Shown here: piece after piece, positions 24,206-37,900 of the stretch
How positions within the stretch are numbered: the first letter of the stretch is position 1
How the letters are laid out: the number at the start of each line of letters is the position of its first letter
Source of the DNA: Chaenocephalus aceratus
Lineage: Eukaryota; Chordata; Actinopteri; Perciformes; Channichthyidae
Assembly (NCBI GenBank): GCA_023974075.1
Contig: JAMFTG010000059.1
Span: forward strand, 50,001-114,000
DNA: 64,000 bases
Direction of reading: 5' to 3'
Program-made: the position numbers and the translations under genes
The notes under the pieces: generated by a model
Seen by the model: the letters and a program-made list of their open reading frames with translations, nothing else
The model's database searches: none
Told to the model about the DNA's origin: nothing

Positions 24206-24798
24206 ATGGGGAAAGGCGTGTTCCTCAGCAAAGCCCTAGCTGTCACCTGCGCTGTTGTAGCCGTCGCTGCTGCAGCCACAATCATCGCCCTGGCGGTGGT
24301 CTACGCTCAAGAGAAGTCGAAGAATGAAGTGAAACCTACGTCCACTGCTCCCCCCCCAATCATCACCACCACTCCTTCTACCCCAAAAGAGCCGTGGGAC
24401 TACTACAGACTCCCAGAATCCCTTTCTCCCGTGTCCTATAACGTCACCTTGAGACCCCGTCTGAAGCCCGACGCTAACGGACTCTATATCTTCACTGGAG
24501 AATCCACGGTGGTGTTCAGATGCGTGAAGGAAACAGACCTGATCATCATCCACTCCAACAAGCTGAATCTCACCAAATTCGATGAGTTCCTCGCCAAGTT
24601 GACGGGCCTAAATGGAGCGACTGCACCAAACCTGAAGAAAACATGGTTGGAAATTCCCACCCAATTTTTGGTGTTGCAGCTCAGCGGTCCTCTGAAGGTC
24701 GGCGACTCGTACGAACTCTTCACGGGTTTCGTTGGAGAACTGGCCGACGATCTGGGCGGATTCTACAGGAGCGTCTACGTTGAGGATGGCGTGGACAA
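24206..24798 (+). CDS. anpep: anpep exon 1 (residues 1-197)
   Basis: Starts at the ATG of '[11 protein letters not shown]', eight bases after a strong acceptor (tract 24181-24197). It encodes the cytoplasmic tail, the Ala/Val-rich membrane helix ('[20 protein letters not shown]'), the Thr/Pro stalk and the first part of the beta domain ('[19 protein letters not shown]'). It ends 'GVD' plus two bases at donor gtagga. Confidence 0.96.
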
Positions 24799-27700
24799 GT
24801 AGGATGTTCTCTTTCTTTTTTATTGAAATGTATTTGTTGAGAGAATTTTGAAAAAGGGAAAATACTTCATTTTCCCTTTTACAAGATTCAAGATTGCAAG
24901 ATTCAAAAGATTCAAAAGATTCAAAAGATTCAAAAGATACAGAAGATTCAAAAGATACAAAAGATTCAAAAACCTCGAGGAAAAGTAGGATTTTCTCTTG
25001 TTGTGAAGCACTTCGAGATTTGTCTTGGCAGATGAGAAGCGCTATATAAATTAAATATATATTATTTAATTTCTTTATTCAAATGTATTTGTTTGAGATA
25101 ATTTTGCAAAAGGGAAACTAAGTGTATAATTGGCCTTTGAAGTTATGTGAGTTTCAAAAACCCTCTTTATTTTACGTTTTTATTTATAATAATAATAAAA
25201 ATAATTACATTACATTTAGCTGACGCTTTTATCCAAAGCGACTTACAATAAGTGCGTTCGACCAGGAAGACAAACCTTGAAGAAAACAGAATCATAAAGT
25301 ACATCAGGCTTCATAGAGCAAAAACATTTCAAGTGCAACTCAACTGGCTTTAGATAAGCCAGTCCTTTATTAGTATATAAGTGCTTTGTTAGTAGTTCTA
25401 TCGCTCGAAGTGGAGTCGAAAGAGATGAGTTTTCAGTCTGCGCCGGAAGGTGTGTAAGCTTTCTGCTGTCCTGATGTCAATGGGAGCTCATTCCACCATC
25501 TTGGAGCCAGGATAGCAAACCCACGTGTTTCTGCTGATGGGAACTTGGGTCCCCCTCGCAGCGAGGGTGCAGCGAGCCGTTTGATTGATGCAGAGCGGAG
25601 TGCACGCGCTGGGGTGTACGGTTTAACATCCTGGATGTAGGAAGGGCCAGATCCATTCGCAGCATGGTACGCAAGCACCAGTGTCTTGAAGTGGATTCTA
25701 GCAGTTACCGGAAGCCCATGTTTTATTATTTTAATAATAATAAAACATGGGATTTTTATAGCGCTTTTCCTAATGCTCAAACAAGCTCTACATAAAATCA
25801 GAACAGAAACAGTACAGAAAACAAAAATCACAAGCAGTACTCCTGATCCAAGTGTAAAGTGCTGTTACATCTGGAGAATGATGCACTTGTGAAGAAAGGT
25901 GTAAATACATAAATAGGCCTGTGTAGAAATGCAGGAGTGAAAAACCCTGACGACTTTACAGACGTACTTAAACTAGACATAGTTTAATGTTAACTCATTT
26001 AACCATCTTTATTAACTTATTTGTATTTTTAAATATGTCGGTTGTTTAAAAATAGTTTCTTACATTTTACAGTGGGGAAAAATGCTCTTTAACTTCAACT
26101 TTTTAAATGATTGGTTTAAAGTTTTGAGAATGTTGCAAAAGGGAAAACCTTTGCATGAATTGGCCTGTGTGGTAATGCAAGATTCAAAGACCTTGACATT
26201 TTTACAGACATGCATTTGAACTAGATGTATTCATATTATATATTTAGTCGCAGACACAGTTCGTTTTCTATACTGAGTTGTATCAATACTCATTTAACCC
26301 TTTATTTACTTTTCGTTATTTTTGCAATGGTGCGAATAAGTGTAATTATTAGTAATGTAGTAATGCAAGATTTAAAACTTTACAGACCTGGATTTAAACA
26401 AGACGCTGACGGCCTAGGGTAGCAATACTCAATTAACCCTTTTATTTACTTTATTGCATTTTTAAATATGTTACCTTTGAGAAGGATGAAATGGAAAGGT
26501 TTGAAATGGTAAATATTGAAAGCCTTTGTAGTAATGCAAGATTTAAAAACCTTAACAACTTTACAGACATGATCACCTACCTAAAGCTTTTGAATAGACA
26601 GTAAACGGAAAGTATTAGAAATATATTTTACGAACAAATCTAGAATTGGAGAGAGTTCACAGAACACCTAACACTAACCAAATAACCAAGACATTTCGGA
26701 TATCTTTCGGCATTTCAGGACTTTATGTGCTGTTGTGGTTTCCATACTGGGTTATATAATTAAAACCAAAGTTAATATAATCCACAATGTAAACTGTGGA
26801 TATAATGTTATAAAAGCAGCAGCTGAGAGGAAACAAAACTCGTAGTGGTCTTCCCTCCCTAAATGTTAATTACCCGCTGTCTCCAAGAGGAAATGCCTCG
26901 AGACATGCAGGGATTTTTAGAGCAGGGGTCTTTAAATGGGACTCACCCTAGGTTTTATTCTTTACAGGGAATGTACCCTCGCATTGAGTTTGATGAGATG
27001 ATTGATAACGCTCTGAAGCCAAACAGACAGTTAGACAGACTTAAAATAGGAGGGGAAAGCTAGCTTGACTCTGAATACATTTCATAATATAATAATGAAT
27101 AATATAAAGTTGAACCAAATCCGCCTACAAGTACCTTTTAAATCTCATGTTAGTTTCATCTGTTGTGAAGTGTAAAAACGACTATCTTCCAGTGTTTTTG
27201 ACCGAAAGGAGACTGGTATCAATACTCATATAATAATTAGATCAAGTACCACAGGTTGATTACAAATAATATATCGTGAGTTCAAACCCCTTTATTCATT
27301 GTTAAAATATGGTGTTAACACATTATGAAATATTACCTGCATGTTTTTCTTTTTAAAACTCACCTGGAAGAACTCATGGCTGCTGAAACACGGGGTAGTA
27401 GTGCCCCCTGGTGGCTGTATTGGTATTACAGCAACAAACACAAAACGACCCAGAAAGTTCACTGTTTTTTTATTTGGCTTTTTAGGGCTTCCATATCGGG
27501 GTTTTTCTAATAATAATAATAATAATAATAATAATGCATTTTATTTAAGGAGCGCTTAAAATATATAAAACCCAACATTAATTACAGATTAAAAGCAGTT
27601 CTGAAGAGGTGAGTATATAAGTGAGTATAACTGTATGAGTGTATCTGTAAAGCCGGTGAGTCCTTGGGCAAGACACTTCACCTGAACTTGCTCCTGTGGG

Positions 27701-30700
27701 TATTGTCCACAGTTTCTGACCATTGCATGTATGATATATGTGTAATGTGTGTATATGTAAAAGCACTTTGAGTAATTGAAAAAGCGCTATAATAAATGTA
27801 AGGAATTATTATTATTATTTACAGATAATGGCTTCCTCTCTTAATCCTGACTTCATATGTCTGCTGTTTTCAGAGTTATTGCCACGACTCAGATGCAGCC
27901 GACGGACGCCAGGAAAGCGTTCCCCTGTTTCGACGAGCCCGCGATGAAAGCTGTCTTCACGCTGACGCTCATCCACCCCGCGGGCACCGTCGCTCTCTCC
28001 AACTCCCTCAACCACGGTGAGGAATACTCTCAGTGTATCCAGGGGCGGTTCTAGGGGGCCAGGGGGGGCCAATGCCCCATAACACGGACCTCTGACCCCC
28101 CTGTGGCCCCCCCAGTCAAATTGGTCTAGAACCACCACTGAGTGTATCACTGCTCGTAGTACAACTAGTTAAATGCAGAGGTCATATGTCACTGTGTGTG
28201 CATGTATGTGTGACCATTAACGACTGGGTTTCATCCCTCCGATGCTATCTATATCCAATGCAGCATTTTAGATGTGAAATATCCATCACCCACAACTCCA
28301 AGTGCATTGCACCTTAAAGGGGCCCTATTCTGCTTTTCGGGGTACCCGCTTCCCTGTAGTGTGTTATGAAGGTTTGTGTGCATGTAAATGGTCTGCAGAG
28401 GCTAAAATGCCTCCATTAGATTCCTTTGTTTACTTCCTGAACACAGTGACTTCATCACACTTGCACTCCTATTGGATAGCGCTCCAACACATTGTACGTG
28501 ATACGTTAAGGGGCGGGACATCTCCAAGCGGTTGACCAATCACAACAGAGCCGGCCAGCTAACCAATCAGAGCAGACTGGGCTCTGGTTTCAGACAGAGG
28601 GTGAAAAGAGGTGCTGCAGCACAGACAGTATGAGAACAATAAAGAGCCTTTTGAACATTAAAGCATGGAGACATGTCCCAGTAGAGAGATACTAATATGA
28701 ATGTATAGAATACACAATATACGATATACACATTTTTTTAAATACACTGCAAAAGACAAACTTCCTAATACAAAAATAAAACATGGGAGCATATAGACAT
28801 ACATTTTAGTGTGCAAAGCAGTTGCAGTTTAACAAAACAAAAACATTTAACATAGGAAAACAGAGTATAATCTAGTTTTAAAAAAGTAGCTATAAAGTTG
28901 ATATCTAAAAGTGAGGTGTCTTCATTTGTAATGAATCTGCTTTGTGTTTTTCCTCCACACAGAACCTGTTAACGTCACTGTGGATGGAGAGAATAGCACC
29001 ATGACCAGTTTTCTTCCCACAAAGATCATGTCCACCTACCTGCTGGCTTTTGTCGTGTGTGAATTTACTTTCATCACAAACGAACCAGTCGCCGGTGCCA
29101 AACCAGAAACCTTGGTAATTGTTGGGGTGGTTTCAGTGTTTTGATGCTGCCCTCTGCTGGACTGATTTAACATGTCTCTGTAGTTTCTGTAATAATACAT
29201 CTGTGCTTGTGTGCAGATCAGGATCTGGGCTCGCAGGAAGGCCATCGAGGCCGGACAGGGAGACTACGCCCTGGAGAAGACTGGACCCATACTGAAGTTC
29301 TTTGAGGACTACTACAAGTCTCCTTATCCTCTCGAAAAGTCAGGTAGGAACCAAACACATTTCTACTGTTGATATGTATCCATTGACTGCTTGTTTATAA
29401 TGCTTTGTTAACAAGCTGCTGTAACAGAACCATTCCTTAATTCGGGAATGAATCAAGCATATCTAAAAGGGCCCTATATTGCTCATGTTCACGTGTATAT
29501 CAGTACAGTGTCTCAAGAGATGATTTGATTGACGGAGCGTCCACACTACAGCTCCAAAAATAGCTTGGAGCTGGGCGTGTCTGGAGCTTGGGGATTTTAT
29601 TCAAGCAACACGACCAACAACCAATCACATGAATCTCCCGCCCCCGACATACAAAGCAAAAACCCCCGGGGATTTTATAAATATATAAACTCCCCAAACA
29701 GGCGAAAACCTACCAGTTTCCCCCACTGTCTCTGCCACCTCCCTCCATGCCTGGTTCCTCCGGTTTGTATCCCGGTAGGTGAAGAGGGTCTGGTCATACA
29801 AAACCGGGCGATTTGCTACGGCGATAATTAGTTTCTCCTCCGACTTTTTTTGAAACCAGCTTAGACGCGGTTTTGATTGGCTACGGCTTCAGCTGTCAGA
29901 TTTTGGGAAACGGGATTTGATTGGCTGGCGCTGGCTACTCCGGCGTCTCAGGCGACAGAAGTTGAACATTGTTCAACTTCTGTCGCCTGAGACGCCTGAG
30001 ACGGACCGCTCTGCTACCCACAATTCAGTTCGGCGAAAAAGCGCGGCTACGTGACGTCACCCCATTGAAAGTGAATGGGCAGATTGGAGCAGATTGGAGC
30101 TTTCGACGCTGTCGACGCTGTAGTGTAGACGGGCCGTTACTGAAAGGCAGCAGACCTGCAAGCAGGGGCGGACTGGCCATCGGGACGTTCGGGACGAATC
30201 CCGATGGGCCGGTACTGAAGTGGGCTGGTCGGACGATGTGGGCCGGTCGGATAAGTCACTAGCACCCCCCGTCCCGTCCACAATTTACTTGCGGCACCGA
30301 GGTGGGCCGGTCGGATAAGTCACTAGCACCCCCCCCCGTTGACAATTTACTAGCGGTAATTACTTGCGGTACCGAAGTGGGCCGGTCGAGAGTCCCGCGC
30401 TGATTTGTAGTCCCAGTCCGCCCCTGCCTGCAAGTGTGTTTGTTTGTAACACAGGTGCATGGATGGATTACTACCTGACACAAGCCACATGTCACTGAGA
30501 GAGAAACCAGGAAGAGACTCGGAATAACCGCAGAAAGCCATGAAATGACTAGAAAGAGAACAAAAGCAGCACTAAAGACACACAAGATAAATGTGAAAAT
30601 TACCAGAGATACTGTAAAAATGCCAAAAACTACAAGGAAACACTAAATGACTACAAAAAAAAACAACTCTAAATGAAATATTCAAATACAGAACTACAGA

Positions 30701-31147
30701 AATACAAAATACCCACAATGAGACACTTAATGACTACAAAGAACCACATAACAACAAAACATTTCAAAAAGACAAATGAACTCAAAGAAGACTTAAAACT
30801 AAATAACACCTAAGAGAGACAAAGAAAGTCCAAGAACAGGCAGCACAACCTCGGAAGGAAACAACGAAGGAAGACCAGATCAAATGTACTTGATCAGTGA
30901 AAGATGAATGGTATTAATATCTTCATTTGTTTTCAGACCAGATCGCTCTGCCGGACTTCGGCGCTGGAGCCATGGAGAACTGGGGTCTGATCACCTACAG
31001 AGAGACCGCCCTGCTGTTCAACCCCGACGTCTCGTCCAACGGAGACAAGGAGTGGGTGGCAACCGTCATCGCTCATGAACTCGCTCACATGGTAAGGAGA
31101 CATACAAGGATCACGTATTTTTGTATGCTAACCACGAAGTAAGCTTC

Positions 31148-31178
<31 letters not shown>

Positions 31179-31184
31179 CTTCTT

Positions 31185-31215
<31 letters not shown>

Positions 31216-34200
31216 ATTCTACGTTTTATTCAGCAGGATAATCTCCATATATTAATATCACTTAATCTTATACTTAAACGTAAATGCAATCACCAGAAGC
31301 AAAATGTTGGGCTTTAAAGGCACTACAGCACGGTCACATGACTTCACGTCACCACCGCTAAGCTAAAGGCGGCTAATGTTGGGCTGTAAAGGAACTACAG
31401 CACGGTCACATGACTTCACGTCACCACCGCTAAGCTAAAGGCGGCTAATGTTGGGCTGTAAAGGAACTACAGCACGGTCACATGACTTCACGTCACCACC
31501 GCTAAGCTAAAGGCGGCTAATGATGGGTTATAAAGAAACTACAGCACGGTCACATGACTTCACGTCACCACCGCTAAGCTAAAGGCGGCTACAGTTGGGT
31601 TATAAAGGAACTACAGCACGGTCACATGACTTCACGTCACCACCGCTAAGCTAAAGGCGGCTAATGTTGGGCTATTAAGGAACTACAGCACGGTCACATG
31701 ACTTCACGTCACCACCGCTAAACTAAAGGTGGCTAATGTTGGGCTATAAAGGAACTACAGCACGGTCACATGACTTCACGTCACCACCGCTAAGCTAAAG
31801 GCGGCTAATGTTGGGCTATAAAGGAACTACAACACGGTCACATGACTTCACGTTCACGTCACCACCGCTAAGCTAAAGGTCGCTAATGATGGGCTATAAA
31901 GGAACTACAGCACGGTCACATGACTTCACATCACCACCGCTAAGCTAAAGGTGGCTAATGTTGGGCTATAAAGGAACTACAGCACGGTCACATGACTTCA
32001 CATCACCACCGCTAAGCTAAAGGTGGCTAATGTTGGGCTATAAAGGAACTACAGCACGGTCACATGACTTCACGTCACCACCGCTAAGCTAAAGGTGGCT
32101 AATGTTGGGCTATAAAGGAACTACAGCACGGTCACATGACTTCACGTCACCACCGCTAAGCTAAAGGTGGCTAATGTTGGGCTATAAAGGAACTACAGCA
32201 CGGTCACATGACTTCACGTCACCACCGCTAAGCTAAAGGTGGCTAATGTTGGGCGTGGTGACGTCGTCTCATTTAGACACTTGTTAGCAACCAACATTTC
32301 TGAATTCACCAGTGGGGTATTTACTAAGGTATTTTATGTCATAGGCTAACAGCGAAACACGAACAAAAATGTTATTATGTTATAACACATTATTGGGTTG
32401 TAGTAGGACTCATTCCTGCTGCACCAATCAATTATATCCCTGCTCGTGAATGTTTGTATCTTTACGAACCTGCCAGTAATATACAGATGTCTCCTTTCAG
32501 TGGTTTGGGAACTTGGTGACGACGCGCTGGTGGAACGACTTGTGGCTCAACGAGGGTTTCGCCACCTACGTCTCGTATCTCGGAGCCGACTTCGCTGAAC
32601 CCTCATGGAATATGGTGAGTTTTCTTCTCTTGCAGAAATACATCCAAAGAAATATCAATAAGATGGCTTTAAGTTAAGTGTATTAATCAAGACTCGTTGC
32701 ACTCGGTGTCGTGAAGTGGCGAAAGTTTCTTAATATAACATTCAGTCCTTTTAAATGTATTTTCACATTGTTACCCTGCTAGTAATCCCCATTTCTTATA
32801 CTACTACTCCAGTCTTTCATTTCTACTTATGTGCAGTTCCTTGTTCTGTTTTTTATGCTGCTGCAAAGCAAACATTTTCCCAATTTGGAATCAACGAAGT
32901 ACCTCTTAATGTAATTACGTCTTTGTTTACGTTATTGTAAAGGGTTACAGTTTCCTTTTTGTTCTACTTCTGTAATCCTGTTACATGTTATCCCTTACTC
33001 CCCAAGCCTGCCTGTTGAATACACTGAATTAACCTTATTCTTAAGGATCCCATATTGTTAAAAGTGAGAGTCTTTTATATTATTCTATATTAAGGACGCA
33101 TTGATGTGTCCTATCTATAATATAAAGTCGATTTACGCAGTTAGGACTCTTTCTATGCAAAGAAATTGAAGAAAACTTGACTGTAAATGGGGCTTTTTTT
33201 CTGGGTTATTGTTCTTAAAGAGACAGGTGCTAACGTTGATCATTTCAGACTAAGGGGCGATACATGTTAATTCAGACAGACAGTATGAGAAAGAGAAACA
33301 TTTTCTCGTACAAACCCAAAATGAAAAAAAGAAAAAACCGACAGTCGTAAAAAGTGAAAGAATAGGAATTTGAGAATAATAAGAATTTCAAAAATAAATA
33401 TAACCGGAAACAGACGTAGGCATTTCGAGCGATTACCCAAGATCCTCAGCTATGGTTTTAAGCTTGCTGATTGGATGTGTTAGCCGCAATGCATGCTGGG
33501 AGTTGGTGTTTATATTATATGAAATATTATTATTTCATATACAAAATCTAAAAAAAGAAAAAACCGACAATCGGAAAAAGTGAAAGAATAGGAACTTGAG
33601 AATAATAATTCCTCTTTAATTAAATTGCTCAAGTGTGAACCGTATAGAAATCAATGTAATGTTTCATGTGAAACGTGTCCGGTCATACCACAATTATTGT
33701 TTATAATGATTTTGTGTGTATTTTACAGAAAGACTTGATAGTCCTGAACGAGGTCATTGGGGTGATGGGAACTGACGCTTTGGCCTCCTCCCACCCGCTC
33801 ACTTCCAAAGAGGAAGACGTCCAGAGGCCGGAGCAGATCAGCGAGCTGTTCGACTCCATCACGTACAGCAAGGTGAGATATATTTATATAAAAAACACTT
33901 CACAACTTACTTACTTTTAAGTATTGTTATCGCCAAATCCCACCAAAAAATATGTTTACTTCCAATAAACAAAAACAAGGCGAGGTGAGATGTGTTAATT
34001 AAAAGCAAAAAGTCAATTTAAAGCAGCGGCAAAAAGAAAAGTCTTCAGCCTGGATTTCAAAGTAAGAGTTTCAGCGGACATGCGGGTTTCTGGGAGTTTG
34101 TTCCAGATGTTTGGAGCATAATATCTGAACTTCTCCATGTTCAGTTTAACTCTGGGGACAGAGAGCAGACCTGAAGACCTGAGGGTTCGGATGGTTCATC

Positions 34201-34866
34201 ATTTAGCAGGACACTGGAAAGAATGCTGCTCCAAAAACAAGTTAAACAACAATCAAAACAAGCTGTTTTCACTTGAAATAAGTAAAAAAGTGAAGATTTG
34301 CTTTGTAAGATTTCTTGAAGAAGGGATTTCGATAAATCTAGGGCTGTCAAGTTAACGCGTTAACGCAAAAAAAAAAAATAACGCCACTAATTATTTTAAC
34401 GCGATTAACGCATGTGTATTTTTTTTCCTCGGCCGCCCCGTAGTTTCAGAGCGCATCGAGTTTAAAATACCATCTACAAGCTGATGCTGCTGACAGCCCC
34501 GCTCCTGCCGCCCGCTTGTGGCAGACCACACTTCCACGCTCACCGGCAGGCACCGACTGGCCATCGGGAGGACCGGGAGGGTGTGTGTATGTGTGGCGCG
34601 AGTGAGCAAGAGAGAGACCTTACGTGTTGTTGTTAGCATCGGGTGCTAGCTAGCTGCGCTAACGGATATAAGGAGCTGTTTAAATGAAAACAGAGGAGCG
34701 CTCTATCCACACAACTGCACCAAGCACTTGACTTGATGCAGGAAGCCAGACAGCGGGACATTGTACGAGAAGTCAGCACACTCGGGATTGCAGCAACATG
34801 ATTGCAGCGTCCAGGCAGCTCCCGTTCGAGCATAATATGCCTTGAGTTGCACATAGCTCCAACGAT

Positions 34867-34957
<91 letters not shown>

Positions 34958-37900
34958 CATTTGTATTGTATGAGAGAGGTTCCAGGTTGAATTGAGGCGA
35001 ATATTTGTAATGTTCAGAGGTTGTTGTGTTTAATATTCATGAGAATATTTGTCATTGTTCAAATGATAACAAACATTAGCATAAAGCATATTTGTCCACT
35101 CATATGTTGATAAGAGTATTAAAAACTTGAAAAATATTCCTCTAAGGTACATTTAGAACAGATCAAAAATGTGCGATTAATTTGCGATTAATCGCGATTA
35201 ACTATGGACAATCATGCGATTAATCGCGATTAAATATTTTAATCGACTGACAGCCCTAGATAAATCACATCGTAGCTGGGGGAACGAATTTTGAACTATA
35301 TTTGACCAGAATCAGGAAATGTTGTGTTGCAAAGTAAGCCGCAAATACTCAAAAGTGTTCTGTTTCTTGATGTTAGTTGGTGAGTTTCTAATAAATATGT
35401 AAACAAATATGTGTTTCATCTGAGATACAACTCAAAATAAGATTTTTTGACTTAACAAGATGATGCATCGTCTAAAAACAAGACCCGACACTGCAGTGTT
35501 ACTTCTAAGTTATGATCAGGTGTAGAGACATATTCTGGAGACTCATGGAAATGTTGTATTACAACATAAGCCGCAAATACTCAAAAGTGTTCTGTTTCTT
35601 GATGTTAGTTGGTGATTTTCTAATACATATGTTACTTCTAAGTTATGACATATTCTGGCTAGGTATTTGACAAAAATACTTGACAAGATTTTTGTAGTGT
35701 AAATGTATTTTGGGGCTGAACCATTCAGTGCTTTATAAACCAGCAGCAGTATTTTGAAATCACTTATTCGACACACAGGAAGCCAGAGTAAAGACTTCAG
35801 AACTGGACTGATCCACTTTCTCAGTGTTACTGAGGTCTTGAAACAATAAGCATTACATAATAGCTCACTTGCTCACTCCAACATTACATTACAGAAAACG
35901 TGTGATACTAAAATGAACCGTCTTCATGTCAGCGATGAACCGGGGAAGATTCAGGGTGATATCTATCGTTTAATTGACCCGCTGTATTTCCTCACAGGGA
36001 GGTTCAGTCCTCAGGATGCTCTCTCAGTTTATCACGGAGGAAGTCTTTTCCAAAGGACTCCAGGTGAGTCAAGCCGTTTGAATGTAGTGTTTTTAATATT
36101 GTCATACCATCATTTCATTGAGCGGCATCCAACACATTGTTCCACCTCATCTAGAGAATAAGTCTGCACAGCACTCCACGTTAAAATACAATACACTGTA
36201 GTTTGCCATATACTCATTGTCCTAAGTGTTTGTTTCGTTTCTTAGCTTTTAAGGTGTACATACTTATCTTTACTTTGTTAATGCTAACTTATTTCTTCTT
36301 CTTACTTATTTTTAATTATCCTTATGTATTTCTTCTTTCACCTACTTTGCAACTTGTTTATTTAGATTGTTTATGTTCGCACCTCCAGATACCGGAGCTC
36401 GTTCCTTGTGTGTGTAAACGCACCTGGCAATACACGTCTCATTCTGATGATTGTCTTTCTGCAGACATACTTGGAGGAGTTCAAGTATTCGAACGCAGGC
36501 TACACAGACCTCTGGAGGAACTTGCAAATGGTAAGTTAGCATTGACTTTCCTTTAAACAGCTTCTTATAAACAAAAAACATGCATTAATTATCTAAACAT
36601 TCACATTAGAGGTGTCATACCTTTTTGGGCCACATGGGGGCAGTGCAGCACACAAAACAGATCAAGCTAAAGTGTGTTAGCAAAGTGTTTACTATTTAAA
36701 CATCCAGCAAGAGAAAAATATCGGCGTTTATTGTAGCTGAAAGTCCAACACTCAGACTCCTATTTGCTCCATTGTGGCTCTCCACCTCCTGACACCAATA
36801 TTTAGGTAGCTCCTAAAAAGTCTACAATGAGTTCACATTCCACTGATGTGCAATGTGTGTGTTTTCAGCCATTTTTAATGTTTGATTAGGGAAGCTGTAA
36901 AGTAGAGTTATAACATTTCCGTTTAACAAATTATTGGTTTTAATTTGCTTTCTTTAAGAAAAAAGAAATTCTCGTGTTCCAGATTTTAAATTGTGAAAAT
37001 GTTCCGTCTCCTTTACTCCTATATGACAGTTAGCTCGATATCTTTTAATTGAGGACAAAACAAGACTTTTTAGGACGTTATCTTGGGCGTTGGGAAACAC
37101 TGATCATCATATTTGAACATTTTCAGATTTTTTTCACACGAACAATGTTTAAAGTTTAATTTATAGAGGTGACCAGTAGATTAATGATGGCTAAGGTTAA
37201 CACATGGGAGGTAATTGTGTTGTCGACATTACCAGTCCTTTCGCTGCTCTTTTTGTAATGTGCTACACAGCATTATACTCATGGAGGCTCGTTTAAACAC
37301 ATGTAGAATTAATCTACCTGTTCAATATTATGACTCAATGGTCGACAGCATGACTAGAGATGAAGTATAAACATTGAAGTATGATTTAAAACCAGAGGTG
37401 GGAAGTAGTGGAGTACAAATACGTTGTTACTGTACTTAAGTACATTTTCTGGTATCAGTACTTTACTCCACTACTTATCTTTCTGACGACTTTTTACTTT
37501 GACTTCTTACATGTTGAACCCAAATACCTGTACTTTCTACTTCCTACATGTTGAACTCAAATACCTGTACTTTCTACTTCTCACATGTTGAACCCAAATA
37601 CCTGTACTTTCTACTTCTCACATGTTGAACCCAAATACCTGTACTTTCTACTTCTTACATGTTGAACCCAAATACCTGTACTTTCTACTTCCTACATGTT
37701 GAACTCAAATACCTGTACTTTCTACTTCTCACATGTTGAACCCAAATACCTGTACTTTCTACTTCTCACATGTTGAACACAAATACCTGTACTTTCTACT
37801 TCTTACATGTTGAACACAAATACCTGTACTTTCTACTTCTCTCATGTTGAACCCAAATACCTGTACTTTCTACTTCTTACATGTTGAACTCAAATACCTG

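Noticed and set aside
24236..24553. Antisense frame within anpep exon 1
   Set aside because: Shadow of the true coding strand.
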